64,000 bases of DNA from Streptomyces ficellus (GCF_009739905.1 NZ_CP034279.1:186001-250000); one strand, 5' to 3'; positions 1 through 9,475 are shown, numbered from the stretch's first letter. Program-made: numbers and translations. The notes: generated from the letters alone by a model not told the origin.

Positions 1-2
1 CC

Positions 3-359
3 GCCGTACGGGCCGGACGGGACGTCGACGGGGCGCTCCTGCTCGCCGACGTGGGGCGGCTGCCGATCCGTGACGGTGTCCTGGACGCGGTCTTCGGGGC
101 GGGGCTCGTCTCGCACCTGTCCCGCCCCGCCGAGGACCTGCGGGAGCTGGCCCGGGTCGTACGACCGGGCGGGCGGCTGGCGCTCTTCCACCCGGTCGGC
201 CGCGCGGCGCTGGCCGCCCGCCACGGGCGCCAGCTCACCGACGACGACCTGCGCGCCGAGCCCAACCTGCGCCCGCTCCTGGCGGGGTCCGGCTGGCGCC
301 TGGTCACGTACCTCGACGAGGACGATCGTTTCCTCGCCCTCGCCGTACGGCAGCCCTGA
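3..359 (+). CDS. SAM-dependent methyltransferase, C-terminal part (5' end outside window)
   Basis: The reading frame is open from the window edge to a TGA at 357-359, so the gene begins upstream. The visible 118 residues carry the late motifs of a class I methyltransferase: an acidic turn followed by LPIRDGVLDAVFGAGLVSHL (post-II motif region), then the ELARVVRPGGRLALFHPVGR strand-turn-strand typical of motif III in the Methyltransf_11 family. The SAM-binding glycine loop must lie outside the window. An internal GTG at 51 is not a credible start because the motif order would be broken. Substrate unknown. Confidence 0.75.
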   Translation, partial: AVRAGRDVDGALLLADVGRLPIRDGVLDAVFGAGLVSHLSRPAEDLRELARVVRPGGRLALFHPVGRAALAARHGRQLTDDDLRAEPNLRPLLAGSGWRLVTYLDEDDRFLALAVRQP

Positions 360-437
360 CCGCCCGGCCGGGCCCGGCGCGGCGGGATCGACGCGCAGGC
401 GGCGGGCCGGGGCGGGGGGCCGGACTGGCCGGGGGCC

Positions 438-475
438 GGGGGCTTGGCGGAGGGCTGGGGGCTTGGCGGAGGGCT
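438..475. repeat. 19-bp tandem duplication
   Basis: Two adjacent copies of GGGGGCTTGGCGGAGGGCT (from 438 and 457) lie in a G-rich stretch between the methyltransferase stop and the convergent hydrolase. The stretch 360-511 otherwise holds no gene that I can support. Confidence 0.8.
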
Positions 476-511
476 GGGGCCAGGGCCGGGGGTTGGGGCC
501 GGGCGCCGGCC

Positions 512-1321
512 TCAGGGCCGGTTCGACGACCCGGTGGGGGCAGGGGCGGCGGGGGCCGTGGCGGCGGCAGTGAGGGCGACGGCCCGGACGAACGCGTCGG
601 TGTTGTCGAACATGACGTTGTGCCCGGCGCCGGGAACGGTCACGACGCGCACGCCCGCCGCCACCAGCTCGTCCCTGCCCGGGAGTTCACCACTGTGCTC
701 GCCCTGGAGGTAGACGCGCTCCACGCGCGCGTCCATGAGCATCCGGCGCATCGTGGGGCGCGTACCGCGGATGAGGCCGGTCGCACTGCGGTGCAGGGCG
801 GCCGGGTCGGCGAGCCGCATGGTCGCCGCCCACGTCGGCCCGACGCGCTCCAGCACCCGCGCGTGGCCGCCGCCGTGCACGAACTCCTCCTCCGAGCAGC
901 TCGCGATCCCGCTGCTTCCGGCGGTCGCGGGCGGATCGGGGTCCAGGTTGCCTTCCGTGACCACCAGCCGGCCCACCAGATCGGGCCGGCGGTGGGCCAG
1001 CACGATCGCCACCGAGCCACCCATGCTGTGTCCCACGACCTCGGCGCCGTGGGCGCCCGCGGAGTCCAGTACGGCGGCGAGCGCGTCCGCGTGGTCCTCC
1101 AGGGTGTACGCGAAGTCAGCCGGCCGATCGCTGATGCCGTGCCCGGGCAGGTCGACGAAGAGTGACCGGCGGCCGGCCAGCTCCGGGTGGGCGGCCACGT
1201 GGGCGTGGTAGACGGTGCTCATCGCGCCGAGGCCGTGCACGTACACCCGCGGCGGCCCCTCCCCCGCCGTCTCCGTCCAGCGGATCATGCTGCCCTGCGC
1301 GTCGAAACGTACCTGCCGCAC
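512..1321 (-). CDS. alpha/beta hydrolase
   Basis: A 269-residue alpha/beta-hydrolase-fold enzyme. The GTG start at 1321 is chosen because GGAGGACGAG sits just upstream and the family N-terminus begins there; the frame stays open further 5' but without coding character. Visible elements are the oxyanion HGLG near residues 29-32, the nucleophile elbow GHSMG (Ser about 99), and the C-terminal PGAGHNVMFDN with the catalytic His (about 234). The central PGHGISD strand is typical of the Abhydrolase_1/6 family. No signal peptide is seen, so it is probably cytoplasmic. Substrate cannot be told from sequence; it stands alone, convergent with the upstream methyltransferase. Confidence 0.85.
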   Translation of the reverse strand: MRQVRFDAQGSMIRWTETAGEGPPRVYVHGLGAMSTVYHAHVAAHPELAGRRSLFVDLPGHGISDRPADFAYTLEDHADALAAVLDSAGAHGAEVVGHSMGGSVAIVLAHRRPDLVGRLVVTEGNLDPDPPATAGSSGIASCSEEEFVHGGGHARVLERVGPTWAATMRLADPAALHRSATGLIRGTRPTMRRMLMDARVERVYLQGEHSGELPGRDELVAAGVRVVTVPGAGHNVMFDNTDAFVRAVALTAAATAPAAPAPTGSSNRP

Positions 1322-1414
1322 CCTCGTCCTCCCCTTCTGCTGTGGCGGGTCCGACTCTACGTTGGAGGTGCAGAGCCGGAAGACCGGCGGTGATCTCCGC
1401 CGCGCAGCGGGAAG

Positions 1415-1780
1415 GTGGGCCCGGTGTTCAACAGACTCCGCACGTTCTCCAGCTCGGTCAGCACGGCCATCAGGTCGTTGCCCGGGCCGTTGTCCAAGAC
1501 GTCGTCCGCGGCATCGCCGTCGGGTCCTCGCCGCGGGGACGAGGCAGCACGGCCGGGCGCCCGGCCGCACAACATCTTCGAGGCCGCCGCGGTGTACGTG
1601 GCCGCCCGCGCCGAGGACGATCAGGAACTGGTCGACGAGGCGGAGGGGTGGGTGTCGCCGGAGGCCCTCTCGTTCGGGGTGAGCGAACTGGCGTGCCGCG
1701 CCGTCATCGCCCTCGCCCGCGAGCGTGGCGAGCCCCCGCAGACGGTGGCCCGCCGTCTGCTGGGCCTGCCCGTCGCGTAA
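1415..1780 (+). CDS. small hypothetical protein, possibly a degraded gene
   Basis: A 121-residue frame from a GTG. Only its C-terminal half looks like real protein: HNIFEAAAVYVAARAEDD followed by an alternating helical pattern to RLLGLPVA. The N-terminal half is Ser/Pro/Arg-rich and shadow-like, and there is no good ribosome site. I read it as a small conserved-hypothetical protein whose true start is uncertain, or whose 5' half has decayed. No function can be named. Confidence 0.4.
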   Translation: MGPVFNRLRTFSSSVSTAIRSLPGPLSKTSSAASPSGPRRGDEAARPGARPHNIFEAAAVYVAARAEDDQELVDEAEGWVSPEALSFGVSELACRAVIALARERGEPPQTVARRLLGLPVA

Positions 1781-1937
1781 GCCCGTCGCGTGAGCCCATC
1801 GCGTGAGCTGTCGCGCGAGGTGCCCACCGACGGCGACCGGGGTGTGATGCGGCCGTCCTGGTGAGGAGCGCCGGACCCTCGACGTCCGGGTTACTCGCTG
1901 GTTAAGGTGCGCCGACGACCCTTGGAGGGAGGCGGCC

Positions 1938-2951
1938 ATGGCCGGGACGGAACCGGTGGACGCCGGCGATGTGGACGACGACGCGCTGTACGTGCTGACC
2001 GCGGTACTGCTGACGCCCGCGCAGTTCCCGAGCCTGCTCGGTGACGACTACCCCGAGGCATGCGCGGCGCTGGGGCTGGAACCGTACGCCGAGGGCTACG
2101 GGCTGGTCCTCGGCCAGGACGGCACGGGTGCCCGGTGGACGGTCGTCATCGACGACGTGTCCCTGGTCGCCGTGGCCGTCGCCTCTTGGGACTGCGGCAT
2201 GGAGTACGACCTGTCCCCCGACGAGCGGAGCATGGTCGTCGCCCTGCCCGGCTGGCCCATCGCCCTGGCGGTGGCGGCGCCGCATGTGCCCGCACCGCAC
2301 GATCCCCCGACTCCGCCCGGTGAGCGCCCACCGCTGAGGCCGCCGGACCCGGACGAGTGGGGTCCCGCGCAGCGCCGGATGGGCGCCGACGCGGTGGCCC
2401 TCCAGTGGACGGCGTGGCGTGAGCAGCTCGGCGACGACGCCTTGGGGAAGCCTGCGGACCCCGACACCGGGGTTGCCGCCGCGAACGGCACTGCTCCCGG
2501 GGCGGGGGTTGTTGCCTCAGCGAACGGCACTGCGGACGTCGGCACGAAGGCCGCTCGCGCCGAATCCGCGTCGCCGGGAGCGCTGCCCGGTGAGGAGGCG
2601 GTCCACCCGTTGTCCGCCGCCGGTGTGACGACCGAGGTGCGGCAGGCCGACGGCCGGGAAGATGCTGAGCCGGTCGATGACAGCCACGGCCGGCTGCGCA
2701 GGATCCTGGCAGAACTGCGCGGGTACCTGGAGGAGCCGCCGCCCGCGGGGCGGGTCCGCTCGGGGTTCGCTCCCGGCGGGGCGCGAACGCTCCGCGCGGA
2801 CGGTCCCGGCTGGTCGGTCGTCGCCAGGACCGACGACGTCGCCTTCGTCCTCCTGGATGAGATGCCCCGTGAGGTGCTGCCGATCGGGCGCGGTCCGAAC
2901 CTGCCGACTCTGCTCGCCGCCCTCGACTCCATGGCGGCCCGCCCGGCCTGA
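1938..2951 (+). CDS. hypothetical actinomycete protein
   Basis: A 337-residue acidic protein. The start ATG at 1938 follows GGAGGGAGGCGGCC, a strong ribosome site. The N-terminal 110 residues are a compact predicted alpha/beta region (ALYVLTAVLLTPAQFPSLLG, then WTVVIDDVSLVAVAVASWD). A Pro-rich linker (about 115-135) and a low-complexity Ala/Gly/Thr segment (about 165-220) lead to a second small folded region near the C-terminus (GWSVVARTDDVAFVLLDEMP). No signal peptide or membrane segment. I do not recognise a family with a known function. Confidence 0.75.
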   Translation: MAGTEPVDAGDVDDDALYVLTAVLLTPAQFPSLLGDDYPEACAALGLEPYAEGYGLVLGQDGTGARWTVVIDDVSLVAVAVASWDCGMEYDLSPDERSMVVALPGWPIALAVAAPHVPAPHDPPTPPGERPPLRPPDPDEWGPAQRRMGADAVALQWTAWREQLGDDALGKPADPDTGVAAANGTAPGAGVVASANGTADVGTKAARAESASPGALPGEEAVHPLSAAGVTTEVRQADGREDAEPVDDSHGRLRRILAELRGYLEEPPPAGRVRSGFAPGGARTLRADGPGWSVVARTDDVAFVLLDEMPREVLPIGRGPNLPTLLAALDSMAARPA

Positions 2952-3059
2952 GGGCGCCCCGGGCTCCCCGGACTGACCACACGCGGCATGCTGGACGCCC
3001 GGCTGACGGACGCCCGGCTGACGGACGCCCGGGCTGACACTGACGCGCCCTGCGGTTCG

Positions 3060-3254
3060 TCAGCCGCTGGGCTCCCCGGTGACGCCGTCGTCCGGCGCGT
3101 CCTCCGCCCGTGTCTGGTCCTGCTCCTCGCCGTCCGTGGCCTCGGACAGGTCAGGGTCCCAGTGGTCGGGCCCGTCGCCCGCCTGCTTGTCGGGCATGTC
3201 CCTCGGCACCCCCGGGCCGCTTTCGCCCGCGCCTTCGAGCCGCTTGTCGTCCAT
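3060..3254 (-). CDS. small acidic hypothetical protein
   Basis: A 64-residue, very hydrophilic protein beginning MDDKRLEGAGES, rich in Asp, Glu, Gly and Pro and lacking hydrophobic core residues, so probably disordered. The start is fixed by GGCGGAGGGAGAACC immediately upstream. The longer frame extending 5' of it is Arg-rich and not credible. Its function is unknown. Confidence 0.6.
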   Translation of the reverse strand: MDDKRLEGAGESGPGVPRDMPDKQAGDGPDHWDPDLSEATDGEEQDQTRAEDAPDDGVTGEPSG

Positions 3255-3387
3255 GGTTCTCCCTCCGCCGTTTCCGGCCGGGCGGGTACCCCGGAATGCG
3301 CTGCTCAGACCCGACCGGGTGCAAGGCGTGGCGACCGGGCCCCACCGCCCTCGCGTCCCGTCCGTGCTGACGTCGGGCGCTGCGGTG

Positions 3388-3570
3388 TCAGCGGCCGAGT
3401 TCCTTGCGGCTGACGCGGCGCAGCCGGCGCCGCTGGCCCGGGTCCAGTGCCAGGTAGGCGACGGCGGGAACGCCGACGATGACCAGCAGGGACATCCAGA
3501 AACCGATGAGCGGCCACAGGAGAAGGCCCACGGCCACTCCCCCGATAACGATCTTCGTCCTTGTCGACAT
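3388..3570 (-). CDS. small two-helix membrane protein
   Basis: A 60-residue protein starting MSTRTKIVIGGVAV after GGAGGAGGCGACGGAC; a start six codons upstream is possible but worse placed. Two hydrophobic helices (about residues 6-20 and 22-41) are joined by a short turn and followed by a basic tail ending RRRLRRVSRKELGR. This predicts a small inner-membrane hairpin with a cytoplasmic basic C-terminus. Function unknown. It lies just downstream of the desaturase on the same strand, with an 87-base gap. Confidence 0.65.
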   Translation of the reverse strand: MSTRTKIVIGGVAVGLLLWPLIGFWMSLLVIVGVPAVAYLALDPGQRRRLRRVSRKELGR

Positions 3571-3657
3571 GTCCGTCGCCTCCTCCACGGCCGCGACGCC
3601 CGCCGCTGCCTGTCCTGTGAACGCGTACGCGATCGCGCCGGTTCCGCCTTCGCGCCC

Positions 3658-4782
3658 CTACGCCGCCGAAGGCGTACGAAGAGGGTCACCGACCCTGTGC
3701 AGGTGACCCAGCGCCTGGCGGTAGGAGTCGACCAGTCCCGTCTCGGTGTAGGGGATACCCAGCGCGCGGCAGTGCGCACGCACCAAGGGCTGCGCGAGCC
3801 GCAGGTGGGGGCGCGGCATGCTGGGGAAGAGGTGGTGCTCGACCTGGTAGTTCAGACCGCCCAGGAGCCAGTCGGTGAGGGCCGCGCCGCGGATGTTGCG
3901 GGAGGTGAGCACCTGACGGCGCAGGTGGCCCCAGGCCTCACCGTCCGGGTCGGGGACCTCCATGCCCTTGTGATTGGGCGCGAAGGCCATGCCCAGGTGC
4001 AGACCGAGCAGCATCTGGTGGACCAGTGCGAAGACGACGGCCTGCCCCACCGGCATGGCGGCGAGCAGGAGCGCTGCGTATCCGGCGACGTGGGCGAACA
4101 GCAGACCGCCCTCGATGAGTCGCTCGCGCGGGGTCTGGCGCGGACCGTCCTTGGAGAACAGTGCCTGGAAGCCGTACAGCTTGAGGGCGAGGCCTTCCAG
4201 CGTGGTGAGCGGGAAGAACAGCCAGGCCTGGTGGCGGGCCAGCCAGCCGCGGAAGCCGGTGCGCCCCACCGCCTGGTGCTGGTTGAACACGAGGACGTCC
4301 GGGGCGACGTCCGGGTCCTTCTCCTCGTGGTTCGGGTTCGCGTGATGCCGGTTGTGCTTGTCGTTCCACCACTCCTGGCTCATGCCGAGCAGCAGATTGG
4401 CGTGCACCAGCTGGATCAGGCGGTTCCTGCCTCTGTGGGCGCTGATCTGCGAGTGTCCGGCGTCGTGACCGAAGAAGGCCGCCCGCGCGGAGAACACCGC
4501 CAGCGGCACGGCGAGCAGCAGGGACCACCACGAGTGCCCGAACATCACCAGGCCGACGGCGACCGCCGTCAGGGCCAGCAGGTTCGCGGCGATACCGAAG
4601 GCGTACCAACCGGTTCGCCGGGCCAGCAGCCCCTGGTCCTTGACCGAACGGAGGAGGGGGGCGAACTCACTGCGTGAGCCGCGCTTCCCTTCTGCCGGGG
4701 CGGGGCCGCGGGCAGGAGTATGTGCGGAGACGGGGGAAGGTGCGGGTGCGGGGATCGTCAGGGCAGAGGTGGCCTGTGGCAT
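3658..4782 (-). CDS. membrane fatty acid desaturase / acyl-CoA desaturase
   Basis: A 374-residue di-iron membrane desaturase. The three histidine boxes are complete: HDAGH (106-110), HNRHH (143-147) and QVEHH near residue 320, the last in the cytochrome-b5-desaturase form QVEHHLFPSMPR. Hydrophobic blocks at about 60-105 and 210-260 give the expected membrane spans. The ATG at 4782 follows CCCGGAGCAGTC. The first 35 residues are a Pro/Ala-rich extension. Family members introduce a cis double bond into acyl chains using O2 and electrons from ferredoxin; no redox partner gene is adjacent. Position of desaturation cannot be predicted. Confidence 0.9.
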   Translation of the reverse strand: MPQATSALTIPAPAPSPVSAHTPARGPAPAEGKRGSRSEFAPLLRSVKDQGLLARRTGWYAFGIAANLLALTAVAVGLVMFGHSWWSLLLAVPLAVFSARAAFFGHDAGHSQISAHRGRNRLIQLVHANLLLGMSQEWWNDKHNRHHANPNHEEKDPDVAPDVLVFNQHQAVGRTGFRGWLARHQAWLFFPLTTLEGLALKLYGFQALFSKDGPRQTPRERLIEGGLLFAHVAGYAALLLAAMPVGQAVVFALVHQMLLGLHLGMAFAPNHKGMEVPDPDGEAWGHLRRQVLTSRNIRGAALTDWLLGGLNYQVEHHLFPSMPRPHLRLAQPLVRAHCRALGIPYTETGLVDSYRQALGHLHRVGDPLRTPSAA

Positions 4783-5083
4783 GACTGCTCCGGGTTTGGT
4801 GAGGTCTCGTGCGCAGACGTGCGCCGACCTGTTGAACGTACGGATGAGCAGTAGCCCAGAGCCATGGCACCACCACCCCGATGTGGGGTGGGGCTTTCCA
4901 GGGTACGGGGGTGGTGCTGCCCTCAGCCTGGTGCGTAAGTGGGCTATGTCACTGCCGGGAAGCCCGTGTTGTCGGGGACCGATCGAGTACCCTCGGCGCT
5001 TCGACTCCCCGCTAGTCAAATTTGAGGAATGCGCCAGCGCTGTGCAGAAGCTTCCGCAAGCAACGCCCCATGTGACTCCCGAT

Positions 5084-8053
5084 GTGACCCGACTCGCCCG
5101 CTGTTCCACCGTCTTTCTGCCCGCCGACCCGCCCCGCACCGGACGCGTGGCCTTCTGGCTCCCCGGCGATGCCGAACCGGCGCTCTCCGGTGCGGACGAG
5201 GAGCTGTCCGTCATCGCGCCGGACGCGAGGCCGACGACCGTACGCGCCCTGACGCTCCCCGTCGGGGACGCCCTGCCCCTGCTCACCCGGGCAGGACGTT
5301 CGGCGGGCGCCACCCCGTCCGCCGCGTTCTGGGGCGCCGCCGCTCTCCTCGCCCTGCAACTCGCCGCCCGTGGCCTGTTGTTGCCCGGCCTCAGCGGCAC
5401 GGACCGCGACGCGTGGCGGGTCGGACCGCTGAGCGCCGAGGACCTGGACCGGGTGCGTACGCTCGCCGCGTCGATGCCGCCGAGCGCCCACGCGGTGGCC
5501 GTGGGCCGGGCGGCCGACGGCATGCCCCTGCTGGCCGAGCCGGAGCTGCTGTTGCGGTCCTTCCTGGACGCGGTGGCCGACGCGCTGCCCCGCACGCCCG
5601 CGGCGCCGCTCGCGGTGGGCGGCCGGGCCTACGCCGTGCCCGAGTCCCAGCACGTTCCGGAGCAGCGGGCCTGGGCGGCGGACGTCGCGGCGGGGTACGA
5701 CGCGGGTGTAAGACTCTCGCTGCGCGTCGAGGTGCCGGGGCTGGACACCGACGGGGGCGCGGCTTTCCGCGCCGTGCTCCAGATGCACAGCGTCAGTGAT
5801 CCCGCGCTCGTGGCGGACGCCTCCGACGTGTGGTCGGGCTCGGCCGGTGACGGGTTCGGGCCGCGTGCCCGGATGGACGCGCTTCTCGCCCTGCGCCGTG
5901 CTGCGCGCGCGTGGCCGCCCCTCGCCCCGTTGCTGTCCGCCTCCGTACCGGACGTCATCGACCTGGCCGACGAGGAGGTCACCGAACTGCTGGGCGGGGC
6001 GGCACGCACGCTGGCGGCCAGCGGCGTACAGGTGCACTGGCCACGGCAGTTGGCCCGGTCGCTGACCGCGCGCGCCGTCATCGGTCCCTCGTCCGCCGGT
6101 GACCTTGACGGGAGCCCAGGCTGGGACGGGGACAGGGACGGGGAGCGAGGGGACCGGCAGGGGGACAAGGGCGGGTCGGGCCTTCCGTCGTTCCTGTCGG
6201 CCGACGCGCTGCTCGCCTTCAACTGGCGTTTCGCGGTGGGCGATCAGGAGCTGACCCGTGTCGAGCTGGACCGGCTCGCCGAGGCCGGGCGGCCCCTGGT
6301 CCGGCTGCGCGACCAGTGGGTGCTGGTCGACCCCGAGGAAGCCCGGCGCGCCCGGGAGCGGCAGGACCGCAAGGTCACTCCGATCGACGCGCTCAGCGCC
6401 GTGCTCACCGGCACCACGGAGGTGGACGGCCGTCCGGTCGACGTCCAGCCGTCCGGTTGGCTCCGGGCGCTCCGCGACCGGCTCGCCGATCCGGAGGGCG
6501 GCCAGGCGGGTACGGGCCCCACTGCGATCGGCCAGCCGGCTGCCCTCGACGCGACCCTGCGCGACTACCAGCTGCGCGGCCTCAACTGGCTGCACCGGAT
6601 GACCTCGCTCGGTCTCGGGGCGTGCCTCGCCGACGACATGGGCCTCGGCAAGACGATCACACTCATCTCGCTGCACCTGCACCGGCAGACCGACCCGTCC
6701 GCGGCGGGCCCCACGCTGGTCGTCTGTCCCACGTCCCTGATGGGCAACTGGCAGCGGGAGGTGGAGAAGTTCGCCCCGGGGACGCCCGTGCGCCGCTTCC
6801 ACGGGTCCGGGCGCGACCTGGAGGGCCTGGTCGACGGCGAGTTCGTCCTGACGACGTACGGCACCATGCGCCTGGACGCGGCCCGCCTCGCGCGCGTGGA
6901 CTGGGGCTTGGTGGTCGCCGACGAGGCGCAGCACGTCAAGAACCCGTACTCGGCGACCGCGCGGCAGCTGCGCACGATCGGCGCCAGGGCGCGGGTGGCG
7001 CTGACCGGTACTCCGGTGGAGAACAACCTCTCCGAACTCTGGGCGATCCTGGACTGGACGACACCTGGGCTGCTCGGCCGGCTGGGGACCTTCCGCGGCC
7101 GGTACGCGCGGGCCGTCGAGCAAGGCGCCGATCCGGCCGCCGCCCGGCGGCTCGCGGCCCTGGTACGGCCGTTCCTGCTGCGCCGGCGCAAGTCCGACCC
7201 CGGCATCGCCCCCGAACTGCCGCCCAAGACGGAGACCGACCGCTCGGTGTCGCTGACCGCCGAACAGGCGGGCCTGTACGAGGCGGTCGTGCGCGAGACC
7301 CTCGCGGCCATCTCGGTGGCGGACGGCATGGAACGCCGGGGCCTCGTCGTCAAGCTGCTGACGGCGCTCAAGCAGATCTGCAACCACCCGGCGCAGTACC
7401 TCAAGGAGGAGGAGCCGAGGATCGCGGACCGTTCCGGCAAGCTGGAGCTGCTGGACGAACTGCTCGACACGATCCTCGCCGAGGGGGCGAGCGTGCTGGT
7501 GTTCACCCAGTACGTCCAGATGGCACGGTTGCTGGAACGGCACCTGCACGCGCGCGGGGTGCGTACGCAATTCCTGCACGGCGGCACACCGGTGGCCGAG
7601 AGGGAGACGATGGTGAACCGTTTCCAGGCCGGTGACGTGCCCGTCTTCCTGCTGTCGCTGAAGGCCGCCGGCACCGGACTCAACCTGACCCGCGCGGAGC
7701 ACGTCGTGCACTACGACCGCTGGTGGAACCCGGCCGTCGAGGCGCAGGCGACGGACCGCGCGTACCGCATCGGGCAGACGCAGCCCGTGCAGGTGCACCG
7801 CCTGATCGCGGAGGGGACGATCGAGGACCGGATCGCGGGCATGCTGGCGCGCAAGAAGGAGCTGGCCGACTCCGTGCTCGGCTCCGGCGGGGACGGCGCC
7901 CTCACCGAACTGACGGAACTGACCGACGCGGAACTGGCGGAGCTCGTCGAGCTGCGCGGAGGTCAGGAGACGCACACGCAGGAGACGCACACGCGGGAGG
8001 CACGCGAGGCGTCGCAAAGAGTGCGAGAAGTGCGAGGGGGCACGACGCGATGA
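5084..8053 (+). CDS. SNF2/RapA-like DEAD-box helicase
   Basis: About 990 residues. The start is uncertain: GTG codons at 5042, 5072 and 5084 are in frame and none has a strong ribosome site; the last leaves a plausible N-terminus, TRLARCSTVFLPADPP. The N-terminal half is the SNF2-associated bacterial domain. The SNF2 ATPase follows: ADDMGLGKTITLI (Walker A), VVADEAQHVKN (motif II), ALTGTPVENN (motif III). The helicase C-lobe has FLHGGTPVAERE and the terminal AGTGLNLTRAEHVVHYDRWW...QATDRAYRIGQ block. It remodels or translocates on duplex nucleic acid using ATP. The stop overlaps the start of the next gene, so the two are translationally coupled. Confidence 0.9.
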   Translation: MTRLARCSTVFLPADPPRTGRVAFWLPGDAEPALSGADEELSVIAPDARPTTVRALTLPVGDALPLLTRAGRSAGATPSAAFWGAAALLALQLAARGLLLPGLSGTDRDAWRVGPLSAEDLDRVRTLAASMPPSAHAVAVGRAADGMPLLAEPELLLRSFLDAVADALPRTPAAPLAVGGRAYAVPESQHVPEQRAWAADVAAGYDAGVRLSLRVEVPGLDTDGGAAFRAVLQMHSVSDPALVADASDVWSGSAGDGFGPRARMDALLALRRAARAWPPLAPLLSASVPDVIDLADEEVTELLGGAARTLAASGVQVHWPRQLARSLTARAVIGPSSAGDLDGSPGWDGDRDGERGDRQGDKGGSGLPSFLSADALLAFNWRFAVGDQELTRVELDRLAEAGRPLVRLRDQWVLVDPEEARRARERQDRKVTPIDALSAVLTGTTEVDGRPVDVQPSGWLRALRDRLADPEGGQAGTGPTAIGQPAALDATLRDYQLRGLNWLHRMTSLGLGACLADDMGLGKTITLISLHLHRQTDPSAAGPTLVVCPTSLMGNWQREVEKFAPGTPVRRFHGSGRDLEGLVDGEFVLTTYGTMRLDAARLARVDWGLVVADEAQHVKNPYSATARQLRTIGARARVALTGTPVENNLSELWAILDWTTPGLLGRLGTFRGRYARAVEQGADPAAARRLAALVRPFLLRRRKSDPGIAPELPPKTETDRSVSLTAEQAGLYEAVVRETLAAISVADGMERRGLVVKLLTALKQICNHPAQYLKEEEPRIADRSGKLELLDELLDTILAEGASVLVFTQYVQMARLLERHLHARGVRTQFLHGGTPVAERETMVNRFQAGDVPVFLLSLKAAGTGLNLTRAEHVVHYDRWWNPAVEAQATDRAYRIGQTQPVQVHRLIAEGTIEDRIAGMLARKKELADSVLGSGGDGALTELTELTDAELAELVELRGGQETHTQETHTREAREASQRVREVRGGTTR

Positions 8054-9336
8054 GTGGGGACAAGGACATGGAGCGTACGTTCGCGGCGCTGCCGCCCGCG
8101 CCGGGGCGGGGTTTCGCCGAGACCTGGTGGGGCCGGGCGTGGCTGAAGGCGCTGGAGGACACGGCGCTGGACCTCCAGCAGTTGAAGAAGGGCCGCAGGC
8201 AGGCCAGGGACGGCGCGGTGGGCGCGGTGTCGGTGCGTCCCGGCCGGATCACGGCCGTCGTCAAGGACCGGGACGGTACGGCGCAGCGCAGCGATGTGCT
8301 GTTGCAGGAGCTGACCGAGGAGGAGTGGGACAGGTTCCTGGACATGGCCGTGGACCGGGCGGGTCATATCGCCGCCCTCTTGGACCGTGACATGCCGCCG
8401 CACCTGGTGGAGGACGCCGCGGCCGCGGGCGTCGAGCTGCTGCCGGGCATCGGTGACCTGGAGCCCGAGTGCGCGTGTGACGCGTGGGACCACTGTCCGC
8501 ACACGGCCGCGCTCTGCTACCAGGTGGCGCGGCTGCTGGACCAAGATCCCTTCGTCCTGTTCCTGATGCGGGGCCGTGGGGAACGGCGACTGCTGGACGA
8601 GTTGCAGGTACGCAGCGCGGGACGGGCGGTCCCCTCGGACCGGGCCGACGATGAGGCGGATGGCGGCGGCCCCCAGGGGGTGCGGGCGGACGAGGCGTTC
8701 GCCGCGCGGGACATCCTCCCGCCGCTCCCGGCGCCGCCCCCGCTGCCGGACGCGCCCGGGGTGCCGCCCTCCCTGGACACCGAGACCCGCCCGGCCGAGG
8801 GCGTGGACCCCGCCGCACTGGAGGTCCTCGCGGCCGACGCGGCGGCCCGGGCGTACCGGATGCTGGCGGACGCGCTCGCCCCCGGCCACGGCGACCGGCC
8901 GGTCGAGGCACCCCTGACGGCCGGTCAGGACGCGGTACGGCTGGCCGCCTCAGCGCCGTGGCCGTCGGCCGCGCAGGACCGGCTCGCCGCCGGTACCGGC
9001 CGCCGGCGAGCCGATCTGGACGTGGCCACGCGCGCGTGGCGCCTGGGCGGGGCGGAGGCCCTGGCCGTACTGGAGGAGGACGGTGCCCCCGATCCGGAGC
9101 TGCTGGCGCGGGCCGAGGCGCGGCTCGCCGCCGCCTGGGAGGACGGCGAACGTCCGCCACTACGGGCGGACCGGCCGGGCCGCTGGACGCTGACGGGGAA
9201 GGACGTGCAGATCCGGCTGGACCGCGAGGGCCGCTGGTGGCCGTACCGCAAGACCTCCGGCCGCTGGGTCCCCGCCGGCCCGCCCGACCACGACCCGGCC
9301 GCCGCCCTCGCCGCAGCACCGGCGGACGACGCCTGA
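8050..9336 (+). CDS. SWIM zinc finger protein coupled to the SNF2 helicase
   Basis: A 428-residue protein whose ATG at 8050 overlaps the helicase stop (ATGA). The SWIM signature CxCx(n)CxH is seen as ECACDAWDHCPHTAALC around residues 137-153, and the N-terminal ETWWGRAWLKALE is characteristic of this bacterial family. A Pro-rich linker (about 220-250) separates it from a C-terminal half that ends in a short RWTLTGKDVQIRLDREGRWW beta segment. SWIM domains bind zinc and are thought to contact DNA or protein; the pairing with SNF2 enzymes is widespread in bacteria, and the coupling implies a joint complex. Its exact cellular role is not established. Confidence 0.85.
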   Translation: MSGDKDMERTFAALPPAPGRGFAETWWGRAWLKALEDTALDLQQLKKGRRQARDGAVGAVSVRPGRITAVVKDRDGTAQRSDVLLQELTEEEWDRFLDMAVDRAGHIAALLDRDMPPHLVEDAAAAGVELLPGIGDLEPECACDAWDHCPHTAALCYQVARLLDQDPFVLFLMRGRGERRLLDELQVRSAGRAVPSDRADDEADGGGPQGVRADEAFAARDILPPLPAPPPLPDAPGVPPSLDTETRPAEGVDPAALEVLAADAAARAYRMLADALAPGHGDRPVEAPLTAGQDAVRLAASAPWPSAAQDRLAAGTGRRRADLDVATRAWRLGGAEALAVLEEDGAPDPELLARAEARLAAAWEDGERPPLRADRPGRWTLTGKDVQIRLDREGRWWPYRKTSGRWVPAGPPDHDPAAALAAAPADDA

Positions 9337-9384
9337 CGGCAGCGGGCGCCCGGGTCGGGGGTCGCCCCTGGGGCCCGGGCTGGC

Positions 9385-9475
9385 TGGCCAGTGCCCAGGG
9401 AGGGCGGGCGCCCCGTGAGGGACGGGCCCCCGGTCGGCCGGTACCCAGGGAGGGTCGGCCGGTACCCAGGGAGGG
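9385..9475. repeat. short tandem repeats, 21-bp period
   Basis: GGTCGGCCGGTACCCAGGGA occurs at about 9432 and again at 9453 (21-bp period), with a diverged copy GGCCAGTGCCCAGGGAGGG from about 9385. They fill part of the 361-base gap between the SWIM gene and folD, which holds no gene that I can support. Confidence 0.7.

Noticed and set aside
5012..8017. Very long minus-strand open frame opposite the helicase gene
   Set aside because: It mirrors the helicase codons, is Arg/Gly/Gln-rich without domains, and such antisense frames are expected in high-GC genes.
9385..9475. Possible second riboswitch or attenuator downstream of folD
   Set aside because: Only short tandem GTACCCAGGG repeats are present; no conserved aptamer block and it lies after, not before, the gene.
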